NCBI RefSeq assembly: GCF_000384115.1
Contig: NZ_KB913029.1
Span: 3,943,057 to 4,007,056, forward strand
Reading direction: 5' to 3'
Origin: Sporichthya polymorpha DSM 43042
Lineage (GTDB): Bacteria > Actinomycetota > Actinomycetes > Sporichthyales > Sporichthyaceae
DNA: 64,000 nt
The position numbers and the translations under genes were made by a program. Positions 25,789 to 34,150 of this stretch are shown piece by piece (the first letter of the stretch is position 1; every line of letters begins with the position of its first letter). The notes below the pieces were generated by a model. The model had not been told where the DNA came from and did not search any database. It saw only the letters and a list, made by a program, of their open reading frames with translations.

Positions 25789-26547
25789 GTGGCGTCCCTC
25801 GAAGACCTGATCCGCCCGGAGCGGTACCCGCGCTCGCTGAACTACGACCCGGCGTGGGTGGTCTCCCTCGACATGGGGCCGCACCCGCTCTGGCTCCTGG
25901 AGAACCTCGACCTCGACCTGCCCGCCGGCGCCCGGGTCCTCGACCTCGGCGCGGGCCGGGGTGCGACGTCGGTGTTCCTCGCCCAGGAATACGGCGCCGA
26001 GGTCGTCGCCGCCGACTGGTGGACGCCGGCCGAGGAGGTGCAGAAGGTCCTCCACGCCGCCGGCGTGGGGGAGTCGGTGACGGCGGTCCGCGCGGAGGCC
26101 CACGACCTGCCGTTCGAGCCGGAGTCGTTCGACGCGATCGTCAGCGTCGACGCTTTCGAGTACTTCGGCACCGACGACCACTACCTCGGCTACCTGACGC
26201 GGTTCCTCCGACCGGGCGGGATCCTCGCGGTCGCGACGCCGGGCATGACGAAGGAGATCCGGGAGCTCGGGGCGATCCCGCACTACATCGCCGAGTGTGT
26301 CGGCTGGGAGGCGCTCGCCTGGCACACCCCCGACTGGTGGAGGCGGAGCTGGGAGCTCACCGGGCTCGTCGAGGACGTTCAGGCCCGCCTCCAGCCCGAC
26401 GGCTGGGCCGACTGGTGGCTCTGGCACGACGTCACCTGCTCGCTCCGGGGCGAGGACCCTCACGCCGGCTCCGTCGGCCGGATGCTCGCCGCCGACGGCG
26501 GCCAGATGCTCTCCTTCACTCTTCTGACGGCCCGAAAGAAGGCCTGA
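25789..26547 (+). CDS. class I SAM-dependent methyltransferase
   Basis: 252-aa methyltransferase. Motif [22 protein letters not shown] (around residues 43-63) binds SAM, VVAADWW is the acidic motif II, and [15 protein letters not shown] with [14 protein letters not shown] gives motifs III-IV. The sequence resembles small-molecule methyltransferases rather than rRNA or DNA enzymes. Start GTG 25789. It is divergent from the LLM operon and convergent with the LysR gene, eight bases between stops. Confidence 0.87.
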   Translation: MASLEDLIRPERYPRSLNYDPAWVVSLDMGPHPLWLLENLDLDLPAGARVLDLGAGRGATSVFLAQEYGAEVVAADWWTPAEEVQKVLHAAGVGESVTAVRAEAHDLPFEPESFDAIVSVDAFEYFGTDDHYLGYLTRFLRPGGILAVATPGMTKEIRELGAIPHYIAECVGWEALAWHTPDWWRRSWELTGLVEDVQARLQPDGWADWWLWHDVTCSLRGEDPHAGSVGRMLAADGGQMLSFTLLTARKKA

Positions 26548-26554
26548 CGGGCGG

Positions 26555-27472
26555 TCAGTTCTTCCGGCTCGGCTCCTCGGCGGGGAGCCAGGCGGCGGGG
26601 GAGTCGAGGCCGAGGGTGGCGGGGTCGACGGCGAGGGCGTCGACGGTCGCGAGAACCGCGGGCCGGGTCTCGTCGGCCCGCCAGACCAGCGACCACGTGT
26701 AGTACGGGGTCGGGTCGACGACCGGGCGCGCGGCGAGGTCGGCCGGGAGCGGCACGCCGTCGCCCTTCGGCGAGTTCAGCACCGGCCGACCGAGCCGGCG
26801 GACGTGCGCGAAGTACGCCGGGCCGGTGATGCCGCCGTCGTCGATGCGGACGACCTCGGCCCCGGTGTCGGCGCCGAACTCGGAGACGAAGACGTTCCAC
26901 GACTCCCAGTTGGCGGTGTCGGCGTCGACGAGGACGATGGTGTCGGCGGCGCGGACCTCACCGGCCTCCGGGGCCGGGCCGATCGCGTGCAGCCGGTGCG
27001 CGCCGACGAGCCGCGCGGCGAGGCCGAGGTCGGCGAGGTCGCTGGTGCGGATCCAGCAGACCGCGAGGTCGAGGCTGTGCTCGGCCACCCGCCGCGCCTG
27101 GGTGTGCGAGGGCAGGACCCAGGTGTCGACGTGGACGTCGGCCAACCCGAACACCCGCGCGGTGAGGTCGGCCGGCAGCCAGTGGACGTACCCGAGCCGG
27201 ACGGGCGCGCTCGCGGCCAGGCCCGCCGCCGAGCGGCGCAGGTCCTCGGCCTGGGCCAGCAGCGCGCGGGCCTTGGGGAGCAGCGCGGCGCCGCCCGGGG
27301 TGAGGGCGACCGAGCGGCGGTCGCGGTCGAAGAGCCGGACGCCGAGGTCGCGCTCGAGCGCCTTGATCTGCTGGGACAGGGACGGTCCGGCGATCAGCAG
27401 CCGCGCCGCGGCCCGGCCGAAGTTCAGCTCCTCGGCGACGGCCACGAAGTAGCGCAGCTGACGGAGCTCCAT
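26555..27472 (-). CDS. LysR-family transcriptional regulator
   Basis: 305-aa LysR regulator. The N-terminal winged HTH is canonical: [44 protein letters not shown] and [15 protein letters not shown] (residues 1-63). The remaining two-lobed domain binds an effector, unknown here. It is divergent from the MFS transporter gene at 27523 with only 50 bp between, the classic layout for LysR control of the neighbouring transporter. Confidence 0.93.
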   Translation of the reverse strand: MELRQLRYFVAVAEELNFGRAAARLLIAGPSLSQQIKALERDLGVRLFDRDRRSVALTPGGAALLPKARALLAQAEDLRRSAAGLAASAPVRLGYVHWLPADLTARVFGLADVHVDTWVLPSHTQARRVAEHSLDLAVCWIRTSDLADLGLAARLVGAHRLHAIGPAPEAGEVRAADTIVLVDADTANWESWNVFVSEFGADTGAEVVRIDDGGITGPAYFAHVRRLGRPVLNSPKGDGVPLPADLAARPVVDPTPYYTWSLVWRADETRPAVLATVDALAVDPATLGLDSPAAWLPAEEPSRKN

Positions 27473-27522
27473 CCGCGCAGGCTAACGCCCTGAGAGGCTG
27501 GGCCTATCAGCCAGGAGCAGAC

Positions 27523-28728
27523 GTGTCGTGGCCGTCGGGGGCGACCGGCCCCACCATCGGGAGCGTGGCGTTGACCGTGGAGCGCGAGCAGGTCGCGACC
27601 GCGGCCACCGTGCGGCCCTGGCTCCTCGTCGCCCAGGGGGCCGCCGCGATGGCGGCCGCGATGGGGATCGGACGGTTCGTCTACACGCCGATCCTGCCGT
27701 TGATGAACGCCCAGGCCGGGCTCTCGCCGACCGACGGCGCGCACCTCGCGACCGCGAACTACGCCGGGTACTTCGTCGGCGCCCTCGCGACGATGCTCGT
27801 CCCGGGCCTGGCCCGCTCGCTGTGGGCGTACCGGGCGGCACTGGTCGCGCTCGTCGCGTCGCTCGCGCTGATGCCGGCCTGGCCCGAGGTCGGGCCGTGG
27901 CTGGTGTTCCGCTTCGTCGCCGGTGCGTGCAGCGCGGTCATCTTCATCGTCTGCGCGGGCGCGGTGCTGCACACCCTCCGCGAGCACGCGCACCACTGGG
28001 TGGGCTGGGTGTTCAGCGGCGTCGGGACGGGGATCGCGCTGTCCGGCGCGCTCGTCCTCGCCCTGCGGACCCGCGGGACGTGGGAGCAGGCCTGGTGGTG
28101 GGCGGCGGTCGCGGCGGCGGTCTGCGCGGTCATTGCGTGGGCCCTGCCGGTGCCGAGGGGCAACGGTGCTGACGGTGGGTCAGCGCAGCCCGCGGTGCCG
28201 CGGCGGTGGTTCGTGGCGCTGGCGTCGGGATACGCGCTGGAGGGCGTCGGGTACATCATCGCGGGCACGTTCCTGGTCGCCGCGATCGAGCAGAACACCC
28301 CGGGCTCGGTCGGCACGTGGGCGTGGGTGCTGGTCGGCCTCGCCGCCGCGCCGTCGGCGGCGCTGTGGGCGTGGCTGGCCCGGTTCAGCCCGCGCTCGAC
28401 GCTGTTCGTCGCGGCCCTGGCAGTGCAGGCGATCGGCGTCGCGCAGCCGCCGATCTTCGGGGGAGCGGTCGCGGCGCTCGTGGCCGCGGTGCTGTTCGGT
28501 GCGACGTTCCTCGGCATCGCGATGATGGCCCTCGCGATCGGCAACCAGATGCGGATCCCGGGCGCGGTCGCGATCCTCACCACCGGCTACAGCATCGGGC
28601 AGATGCTCGGGCCGCTCGTCGTGACGCCGATGCTCGACTCCGGCTACCGGTCGGCGCTGTTCGTCAGCGTGGGGATCGTCGTCGCCGCGGCGGTCGCGAG
28701 CACCGGGATGCGCCGTTCGGGTGTCTGA
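27523..28728 (+). CDS. MFS transporter, YbfB/YjiJ-like
   Basis: About 400-aa twelve-helix transporter of the YbfB/YjiJ subfamily. The family start motif AAAMAAAMGIGRFVYTPILPLM (split near 38-59) is clear, followed by NYAGYFVGALATML, HHWVGWVFSGVGTGIALSGAL and a second half from about residue 220. GTG 27523 is the first start; an internal GTG about 12 codons later is also possible. Divergent LysR gene suggests inducible efflux or uptake of a small molecule. Confidence 0.9.
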   Translation: MSWPSGATGPTIGSVALTVEREQVATAATVRPWLLVAQGAAAMAAAMGIGRFVYTPILPLMNAQAGLSPTDGAHLATANYAGYFVGALATMLVPGLARSLWAYRAALVALVASLALMPAWPEVGPWLVFRFVAGACSAVIFIVCAGAVLHTLREHAHHWVGWVFSGVGTGIALSGALVLALRTRGTWEQAWWWAAVAAAVCAVIAWALPVPRGNGADGGSAQPAVPRRWFVALASGYALEGVGYIIAGTFLVAAIEQNTPGSVGTWAWVLVGLAAAPSAALWAWLARFSPRSTLFVAALAVQAIGVAQPPIFGGAVAALVAAVLFGATFLGIAMMALAIGNQMRIPGAVAILTTGYSIGQMLGPLVVTPMLDSGYRSALFVSVGIVVAAAVASTGMRRSGV

Positions 28729-28749
28729 CCCGGCGCCTAGGTTGACGGC

Positions 28750-29475
28750 ATGTACCTGGAGAACCTGGTCATCGACGCCCAGGAGCCGCAGCGATTGGGT
28801 GCCTTCTGGGAGGCCGCGCTCGGCTGCGAGCGGCTGACCGACGAGCCGGACATCTTCGAGACCCGCCTCGCCGTCGCGGGCGGGCCGGCGCTCGACCTGT
28901 GCTTCCAACGGGTCGCGGACCCGCCGTTCCCCTCGCCCCGGGTCCACCTCGACCTGCGGGGCGGGACGCAGCGGGACGCGGAGGTGGAGCGCGTCCTGGC
29001 GCTGGGGGCCCGTTCGCTCGACATCGGCCAGCGCGACGTGCCGTGGGTGGTGCTCGGCGACCCGGAGGGCAATGCGTTCTGCGTCCTGGAGGACCGCGCG
29101 GTGTACGCGGACACCGGCCCGCTGGCGGCGGTGGTGCTCCGGTCCGCGGACCCGCTGCGCGACGGGCAGTTCTGGGCGGAGCTGAGCGGCTGGACGCTCG
29201 TCGAGGACACCGAGTTCGCGTCGGTGCGCCACCCCTCCGGGCTCGGGCCGTGGCTGGAGTGGATCCCGGAGCGCGACCCGAAGGACGAGCGGAAGAACCG
29301 GCTGCACCTGGACCTGCGCCTCGAGGCCGGCGACGACGCCGACGCCGTCGCGGCCGACATCACCGAACGCGGGGGCCGGGAGGTCTTCCACCCGGAGTGG
29401 GGAGACCTGCCGTGGCGGTACTACCTCGACCCGTCCGGCAACGAGTTCTGCGCGCTGGCGGCGCGGACGTCCTAG
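28750..29475 (+). CDS. VOC superfamily (glyoxalase-like) protein with two domains
   Basis: 241-aa protein with two glyoxalase/bleomycin-resistance-like modules: residues about 1-115 (MYLENLVIDAQEPQRLGAFWEAALG, PWVVLGDPEGNAFCVLE) and about 120-241 (LRSADPLRDGQFWAELSGW, YYLDPSGNEFCALA). The paired D-P-x-G-N-x-F-C ends are the family mark. Metal-site residues are partly kept. Substrate unknown. Its stop overlaps the stop of the convergent lipoprotein gene by three to four bases. Confidence 0.88.
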   Translation: MYLENLVIDAQEPQRLGAFWEAALGCERLTDEPDIFETRLAVAGGPALDLCFQRVADPPFPSPRVHLDLRGGTQRDAEVERVLALGARSLDIGQRDVPWVVLGDPEGNAFCVLEDRAVYADTGPLAAVVLRSADPLRDGQFWAELSGWTLVEDTEFASVRHPSGLGPWLEWIPERDPKDERKNRLHLDLRLEAGDDADAVAADITERGGREVFHPEWGDLPWRYYLDPSGNEFCALAARTS

Positions 29476-30041
29476 CGGAGTTCGGTCGACACCGGCGCGA
29501 GCCGGATCAGGCAGCCCATCGTGTACTCGCCGACCTGCGCGACGACGTGGAGCCGGTCGCCGTTGCCGATCGAGTCGGGCACGTTGTCGCCGACCAGGTT
29601 CAGGTCGTCGAGCGTGACGTCGTGGAACTGGAACGACGGTCCGATCTCGGTGGCGGGCCCCCGGTCACCGGGGACGACGAGGATGTCGTAGAACCCCTGC
29701 CCGTCGTCGGGATCGGTTCGGTCGAGGATCGAGAGCCCGCCCGCCATCGCCGCGACCGAGGCGTCGAACTCGATCGTCCGCCCCGCGTACGCCGATGCGA
29801 ACGCCCCGACCTCGTCGTTGCAGGAGTCCGTCGCGCGCAGGACCGAGGCGAACGTGGGGTCGTTCTGGACCGTCACGGTGGGGCCGTCGGACGCGGTGCC
29901 GGTCGCGGTCGCCGTCGGGCTCGCCGTCGTCGCGACCGAGGCCGCCGGGGTCGGGGTGCGCGTGTCCTCGTCGTCGGCGCAGGCCGCCAGGCCGCCGAGG
30001 AGCGCAGCGACGGCAATGGCTCGTACCCACAGTCGGTTCAC
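29472..30041 (-). CDS. lipoprotein, DUF4839-like
   Basis: 189-aa exported lipoprotein. The GTG at 30041 starts a signal peptide with lipobox GLAAC (Cys near residue 21), followed by a Thr/Ser/Ala-rich linker (about 25-55). A C-terminal domain, with SFQFHDVTLDDLNLVGDNV and NGDRLHVVAQVGEYTMGCL, looks like the DUF4839 family. Two Cys in the mature domain (SCNDEV, MGCL) may pair. Function unknown. Divergent from the CMD/ECF41 operon over a REP-like palindrome. Confidence 0.75.
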   Translation of the reverse strand: MNRLWVRAIAVAALLGGLAACADDEDTRTPTPAASVATTASPTATATGTASDGPTVTVQNDPTFASVLRATDSCNDEVGAFASAYAGRTIEFDASVAAMAGGLSILDRTDPDDGQGFYDILVVPGDRGPATEIGPSFQFHDVTLDDLNLVGDNVPDSIGNGDRLHVVAQVGEYTMGCLIRLAPVSTELR

Positions 30042-30070
30042 CCGCCCACCCTGCCAGGTCCGCGCCCCGC

Positions 30071-30114
30071 AACGTCCGAAGGAGTGGCTGCGATAGCGAC
30101 CACATCGTCGGACG
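30071..30114. repeat. degenerate second copy of the 3393-3438 palindrome
   Basis: AACGTCCGAAGGAGTGG (30071-30087) and CCACATCGTCGGACG (30100-30114) repeat the element at 3393-3438 with a few substitutions, keeping the stem ends CGTCCGA/TCGGACG. Unlike the first copy it lies in a divergent promoter region, so it is not simply a terminator there. Confidence 0.65.
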
Positions 30115-30119
30115 CAACG

Positions 30120-30146
30120 TGTCACAAACGCCGGGCGGGGGGTGTC
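30120..30146 (+). promoter_or_regulatory. ECF41-type promoter of the CMD-sigma operon
   Basis: TGTCACA (30120-30126), 16 nt, TGTC (30143-30146). The published ECF41 promoter pattern is TGTCACA-N16-CGTC, so only the first -10 base differs. It lies upstream of the carboxymuconolactone decarboxylase-like gene and fits autoregulation by the sigma factor at 30744. Confidence 0.75.
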
Positions 30147-30177
30147 TCCATGCCGAAGCAACCACCGAGGAGGAGAC

Positions 30178-30747
30178 ATGACCCGCATCCCGCCCGCCGA
30201 GTTGACCGGACCGTACGGGGCTCTCGTCAAACGGATGGCCCGGAAGTTGACCGGGGAGGTGCCGGACGCGATCGGGGTCGCGTGGCACCACAGGAAGGTC
30301 CTGAACTTCGCGTTCGGGCTCGGTCGCAAGAGCAGGAAGTGGAACGCCTGCGACGACAGCCTCAAGGCGTTCGCGCACATGGCCGTGGCGTCCCACATCG
30401 GATGCGCGTTCTGCCTCGACCTCGGCTACTACACCGCGCACCACGAGGGGGTCGATCTCACCAAGGCACGCGAGGTGCCGCGGTGGCGTTCCTCGGACGT
30501 GTTCTCGCCGCTGGAGCGGGACGTCCTGACCTACGCCGAGGCGATGACCGCCACCCCGCCCACCGTGACCGACGAGCTGTCCGCGCGGCTGCTGAGCGCG
30601 CTCGGGGCGCCGGGGCTGGTCGAGCTGACGGCGTGGATCGCGCTGGCCAACTTCTACAGCCGCAACAATGTGGCGCTCGGCGTCGAGTCGGCGGGGCTCG
30701 CGGCCTCGTGCAGCCTGCCGCCGCTGGCCGTAGCCTCGGCGCGATGA
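30178..30747 (+). CDS. carboxymuconolactone decarboxylase / AhpD-like protein, ECF41 partner
   Basis: 189-aa AhpD-fold protein. The redox/active site is GCAFCLDLGYYTAHHEG (about 80-96, with Cys-x2-Cys and His) as in alkylhydroperoxidase-like members. ECF41 sigma factors are characteristically encoded beside such a carboxymuconolactone-decarboxylase-like, oxidoreductase or epimerase gene, which is their main target. The ATG has GGAGGAG upstream, its stop overlaps the sigma factor start (ATGA), and an ECF41 promoter match precedes it. Confidence 0.9.
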   Translation: MTRIPPAELTGPYGALVKRMARKLTGEVPDAIGVAWHHRKVLNFAFGLGRKSRKWNACDDSLKAFAHMAVASHIGCAFCLDLGYYTAHHEGVDLTKAREVPRWRSSDVFSPLERDVLTYAEAMTATPPTVTDELSARLLSALGAPGLVELTAWIALANFYSRNNVALGVESAGLAASCSLPPLAVASAR

Positions 30748-31619
30748 ACGATCCGTTCCTCGACCACCGGAACCTCCTGTTCACCGTCGCCTACGAGATG
30801 CTCGGCTCCGCGGCCGACGCCGAGGACGTGGTGCAGGAGACGTGGTTGCGCTGGGCTGGACTCGATGACGCGGTCCGGGCCGGGGTGCGCGACCCGCGGG
30901 CCTATCTCGTCCAGACCGTCACGCGGCAGGCGCTGAACCGGCTACGGACGCTGGCCCGGCGTCGGGAGGACTACGTCGGCGAGTGGCTGCCGGAGCCGCT
31001 GCTCACCAGCCCCGACGTGGCGGAGGACGTCGAGCTCGCGGAGAGCGTCTCGTTCGCGATGCTCACGGTGCTGGAGACCCTCGGCCCGGTCGAGCGTGCG
31101 GTGTTCGTGCTGCGGGAGGTCTTCGACGTCCCCTACGAGGAGATCGCGCCGGCCGTCGGCAAGTCGCCCGCGGCGGTGCGTCAGATCGCTCACCGCGCGC
31201 GGGCGCACGTCGCGGCCCGGCGGCCCCGGGTGGCGGTGAGCCGGCGCGAGCAGCAGCAGGTCGTCGAGCGGTTCCTCGCGGCGCTGCGGACCGGGGACGT
31301 CCTCGGGCTGATGGACGTCCTCGCGCCCGACGTCGTGATGGTCTCCGACGGCGGGGGCATCGCGCCGGCGCTCAAGCAGCCGGTGTCGGGGGCGGAGACG
31401 GTCGCGACACTGCTCAAGAACTTCACGCGGGTGGTCTCCGATGCGGACCTGGTGACGGCGCTGGTCAACGGCACGGTCGCGGTGCGGATCGAGCGGGCGG
31501 GCGGGCTCGACACCGTCGTCTCCTTCGCGTTCGAGTCCGGTCGGATCGCGCGGATCTTCGCCGTCCGGAACCCGCAGAAGCTCGAGCGACTGGAGGAGCC
31601 GGCGGAGCTGCGGCGGTGA
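30744..31619 (+). CDS. sigJ: ECF41-group (SigJ-like) sigma factor with C-terminal SnoaL-like domain
   Basis: 291-aa ECF sigma factor. Sigma region 2 (FLDHRNLLFTVAYEMLGSAADAEDVVQETWLRW, split across residues 5-40) and region 4 (LGPVERAVFVLREVFDVPYEEIA, then KSPAAVRQIAHRARAHV) are standard. The extra domain from about residue 175 is SnoaL-like with VSDGGG near 195 and NPQKL near 280, matching the DGGG and NPDKL motifs of ECF41 that replace an anti-sigma factor. Overlaps the CMD gene by four bases. Signal sensed is unknown. Symbol by group resemblance. Confidence 0.9.
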   Translation: MNDPFLDHRNLLFTVAYEMLGSAADAEDVVQETWLRWAGLDDAVRAGVRDPRAYLVQTVTRQALNRLRTLARRREDYVGEWLPEPLLTSPDVAEDVELAESVSFAMLTVLETLGPVERAVFVLREVFDVPYEEIAPAVGKSPAAVRQIAHRARAHVAARRPRVAVSRREQQQVVERFLAALRTGDVLGLMDVLAPDVVMVSDGGGIAPALKQPVSGAETVATLLKNFTRVVSDADLVTALVNGTVAVRIERAGGLDTVVSFAFESGRIARIFAVRNPQKLERLEEPAELRR

Positions 31620-31742
31620 TCGACTGAGTCCCAGTCAGATGACCATGATCGTCCGGGGATGTCGCGGATGTCCGAATGCTCCGCTCTCAAGGATTCGCAA
31701 TGTTCGCCGCGTCCGGTGATCGACTTCGGAACGATCACACGC

Positions 31743-33503
31743 ATGACCGAGCAGACGACCTCCCGCAGCTCCGCTCCCTTGAACCGGGCCGCGCGTACGC
31801 CGGCCCGTCCCGTGGCCGCTGAGGCGGTCCCGGCGCAGACGCGTCCGGTCTGCGCCATGCCGAACTGCATGCGGACCCCGGTCCCGAGCGCCGCGGACGG
31901 CGCCAACGGGGTGGCCCGCTACTGCGGCGACCCCGAGCACAACCCGGCCGCGGCCTGGAAGGCCCGCCAGGAGCTGAAGTCGAAACTGACGGGTGCTCCG
32001 ATCGACGAGCGTCCCGTCGACAGCGCGCGTGAGCGTGCGTCCGAGATCCGCCGTCAGGTCACCGGCATGGTGGAGCACCTGCTCGGCCAGTTCGGCGAGC
32101 TGAACGAGGCGCTGAAGCAGACCGCCGACCCCGAGGCCGCGGCCGCCCAGATGGAGGCCGTCTCCGCCGAGGCCGCGGAGAAGGTCGCCGAGGCGAACGC
32201 CCGCGTCGCCCGCGCCGAGCGCGCGCAGCTGCAGGCGGAGAACGAGCGCGCGCAGGCCGACGCCGCCGCGGTGGAGGCCGCGGCGCAGGCGGCCGCGCTG
32301 GCCGAGAAGGTCGAGCAGGCCCAGGTCGCGGTGCGGCTGATGTCGGCCGAGCGCGACACGATGCAGAAGGAGTTCTCGGCGCAGAACGAGGCGCTCGTCG
32401 CGGCGCTGAAGTCGGTGGAGGAGCTCACCGGCCGGCTGGACGCGACCGAGAAGGCCCTGACCGCCGAGCAGATGGCGCGCAAGGCGTCGGAGTCCGCGCG
32501 CCTCGCCGAGGTGGAGCGTCGCGTGAAGGCGACCGAGGCCGCGGCCGCGGACAAGGCCCGCGCCGACGAGGCCACCGCCGCTCTGACGGAGTCTCAGGCG
32601 GAGGCGCGTCGTGCCGCGGCGTCGCTGGCGTCGACCCGTCACCGCGTCGAGGCGCTGACGGCGCAGCTCGCCGCGCAGAAGTCCGAGGCCGAGCGTTCGA
32701 CGGCGGCCGCCGAGGCTGAGGCCGAGCGCCTGCTGGCCCAGATCTCCGAGCTCAAGGCCGCGGTGGTGGCGAGCGAGCAGGCCAAGTCGGTGGCCGAGAC
32801 CCGCGCCGAGGAGGTGCGTACCGAGGCGGCTCGCACCGTCGAGCAGGCGCGCACCGAGGCCGCGGCCGCGATCGACGCGGTGCGCAAGGAGTCCGCCGCG
32901 AAGATGGAGGGCGCTCGCATGGAGACGGCCCGCCTGATCGAGGCGGCGCGCGCCGACGCGGCGTCGAAGGTCGACGCGGCCCGGGCACAGACCCTCGCCG
33001 CGGCGACGGCCCACGCGCAGGAGTCCGCGGCCGCCGAGGCCGCCCTGAACGCCGAGATCGCCCGCCGCGAGGCCGCGGAGAAGACGATCACCGAGTTCAA
33101 GCAGCGGGCGCTCGAGGCCGAGGCCGCCGCAACCGAGTCCGGCGCCGCCGCCCGCGAGTCCGCCGCGACCGCGGCCGCGATCCGCGAGCGCATCGAGCTC
33201 CTCACCGCCGAGCGCGACGCCGCCGACCAGGCCAAGGCCGCCGTCGACGGCGAGAAGGACGCCCTCGCCGCGAAGCTCGAGGAGATGGCCGCGAAGCTCG
33301 CTCTCGCCGAGCGCGCCCGCGGCGCCGCCGAGGCCCGCGCCAAGGGCCTGGAGTCGGAACTGGTCAAGTCCGCGGACCGCGTCACCGCCGCGGAGGCTCA
33401 GATCGAGCGGATGCGGGAGCAGGTCGTCGAGCTCCGGTCCCAGTTCGCGGTCACCACCGCCGTCCTCGGCGGGGCTCAGTACACCGCCGCCGCGGACTCC
33501 TAG
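31743..33503 (+). CDS. large coiled-coil protein with N-terminal Cys/His putative zinc motif
   Basis: 586-aa protein. Residues about 35-75 hold CAMPNCMRTP and RYCGDPEHNP, giving C-x4-C and C-x4-H, a likely zinc knuckle. From about residue 95 to 575 it is an almost uninterrupted Ala/Glu/Arg/Lys helix with heptad spacing, a long coiled coil, and no membrane segment. It resembles KfrA-like or cytoskeletal/scaffold proteins in character only; no family is assigned. ATG 31743 is used because upstream codons are atypical; no clear ribosome site. Two hairpins follow its stop. Confidence 0.8.
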   Translation: MTEQTTSRSSAPLNRAARTPARPVAAEAVPAQTRPVCAMPNCMRTPVPSAADGANGVARYCGDPEHNPAAAWKARQELKSKLTGAPIDERPVDSARERASEIRRQVTGMVEHLLGQFGELNEALKQTADPEAAAAQMEAVSAEAAEKVAEANARVARAERAQLQAENERAQADAAAVEAAAQAAALAEKVEQAQVAVRLMSAERDTMQKEFSAQNEALVAALKSVEELTGRLDATEKALTAEQMARKASESARLAEVERRVKATEAAAADKARADEATAALTESQAEARRAAASLASTRHRVEALTAQLAAQKSEAERSTAAAEAEAERLLAQISELKAAVVASEQAKSVAETRAEEVRTEAARTVEQARTEAAAAIDAVRKESAAKMEGARMETARLIEAARADAASKVDAARAQTLAAATAHAQESAAAEAALNAEIARREAAEKTITEFKQRALEAEAAATESGAAARESAATAAAIRERIELLTAERDAADQAKAAVDGEKDALAAKLEEMAAKLALAERARGAAEARAKGLESELVKSADRVTAAEAQIERMREQVVELRSQFAVTTAVLGGAQYTAAADS

Positions 33504-33509
33504 ACCTGA

Positions 33510-33599
33510 CCGGCCGCCCGGGCCCCCTCCGGGCGGCCGGCCAGAACCCTGAGCCATCCCGGTCAGCCGGCGGCCCCCCTCCCTGGGCCGCCGGCTGAC
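33510..33599. terminator. two consecutive hairpin terminators
   Basis: First hairpin CCGGCCGCCCGG (33510-33521) with its complement (33529-33540); second with 15-bp arms GTCAGCCGGCGGCCC (33562-33576) and complement (33585-33599). Directly after the coiled-coil gene. Confidence 0.7.
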
Positions 33600-33647
33600 G
33601 CGCGTCCGGTCCCGGGCCCCAGCTTCTTCTCGCCGCTTCTCCCCGCA

Positions 33648-34125
33648 GCTTCACTGGCTGAGCCCCCGCTTCACTCGCCGGGCCGGGCTGGTGAAGCTGG
33701 TCCCGGCGAGTGAAGTGGTGCTGCGGCGAGGGAAGCGGTCGCCGCCGGTGCGGGCAGTGGCCGTGCGGCGGCGGCTGCAGCTTCACTGGCTGAGACCGTC
33801 TTCACCGGCCCTGCCTGACGGGTGAAGCAGGGCCTCGGCTGGTGAAGGCGTCGGGACGCCTGGTGAAGCCGGCGTCGGAGCGCCGGCGGCCTCGGGGCGC
33901 AGCTTCCGTCGGCGGGGTGCGGCTTCCCTCGTCCGATCCGGCGGGCGAAGTGGTGCTGCGGCGAGGAAGCGGTCGCCCGGCGCGGGCAGTGTGGCCGCGC
34001 GGTGGCGGGTGCAGCTTCACTGGCTGAGACCGTCTTCACCAGCCCTGCCTGACGGGTGAAGCAGGGCCTCAGCTGGTGAAGGCGTCGGGACGGCTGGTGA
34101 AGTCGGCGTCGGGACGGCTGGTGAG
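33648..34125. repeat. GTGAAG/CTTCAC repeat tract containing a direct repeat of about 160 bp
   Basis: Non-coding stretch with about 14 copies of GTGAAG or its complement CTTCAC, often about 20 bp apart (for example near 33802, 33822, 33841 and 33861). Inside it, a block of about 160 bp is duplicated: 33712 to about 33870 and 33947 to about 34105, starting GAAGTGGTGCTGCGGCGAG in both. Paired CTTCACC...GGGTGAAG arms can form hairpins. The last part consists of near-identical 21-24 bp units (CTGGTGAAG-n-CGTCGGGACG). No convincing gene lies in 33504-34150. Confidence 0.7.
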
Positions 34126-34150
34126 GGCGGCGGGGCGGGGCGGCGACGGG

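Noticed and set aside
28899-30743. Very long plus-strand frame leading into the ECF41 sigma gene
   Set aside because: It overlaps the VOC and AhpD-like genes in other frames and contains only low-complexity Arg/Gly/Ala sequence; the sigma factor has its own ATG at 30744.
31635-33557. 640-codon frame antisense to the coiled-coil gene
   Set aside because: Gly/Leu/Arg-rich artefact of the complementary strand; the sense strand has a coherent heptad pattern.
33648-34125. Repeat tract considered as a CRISPR array
   Set aside because: Hexamers occur on both strands with variable spacing and similar intervening sequence; there is no conserved repeat of 24-37 bp with unique spacers and no cas gene in the window.
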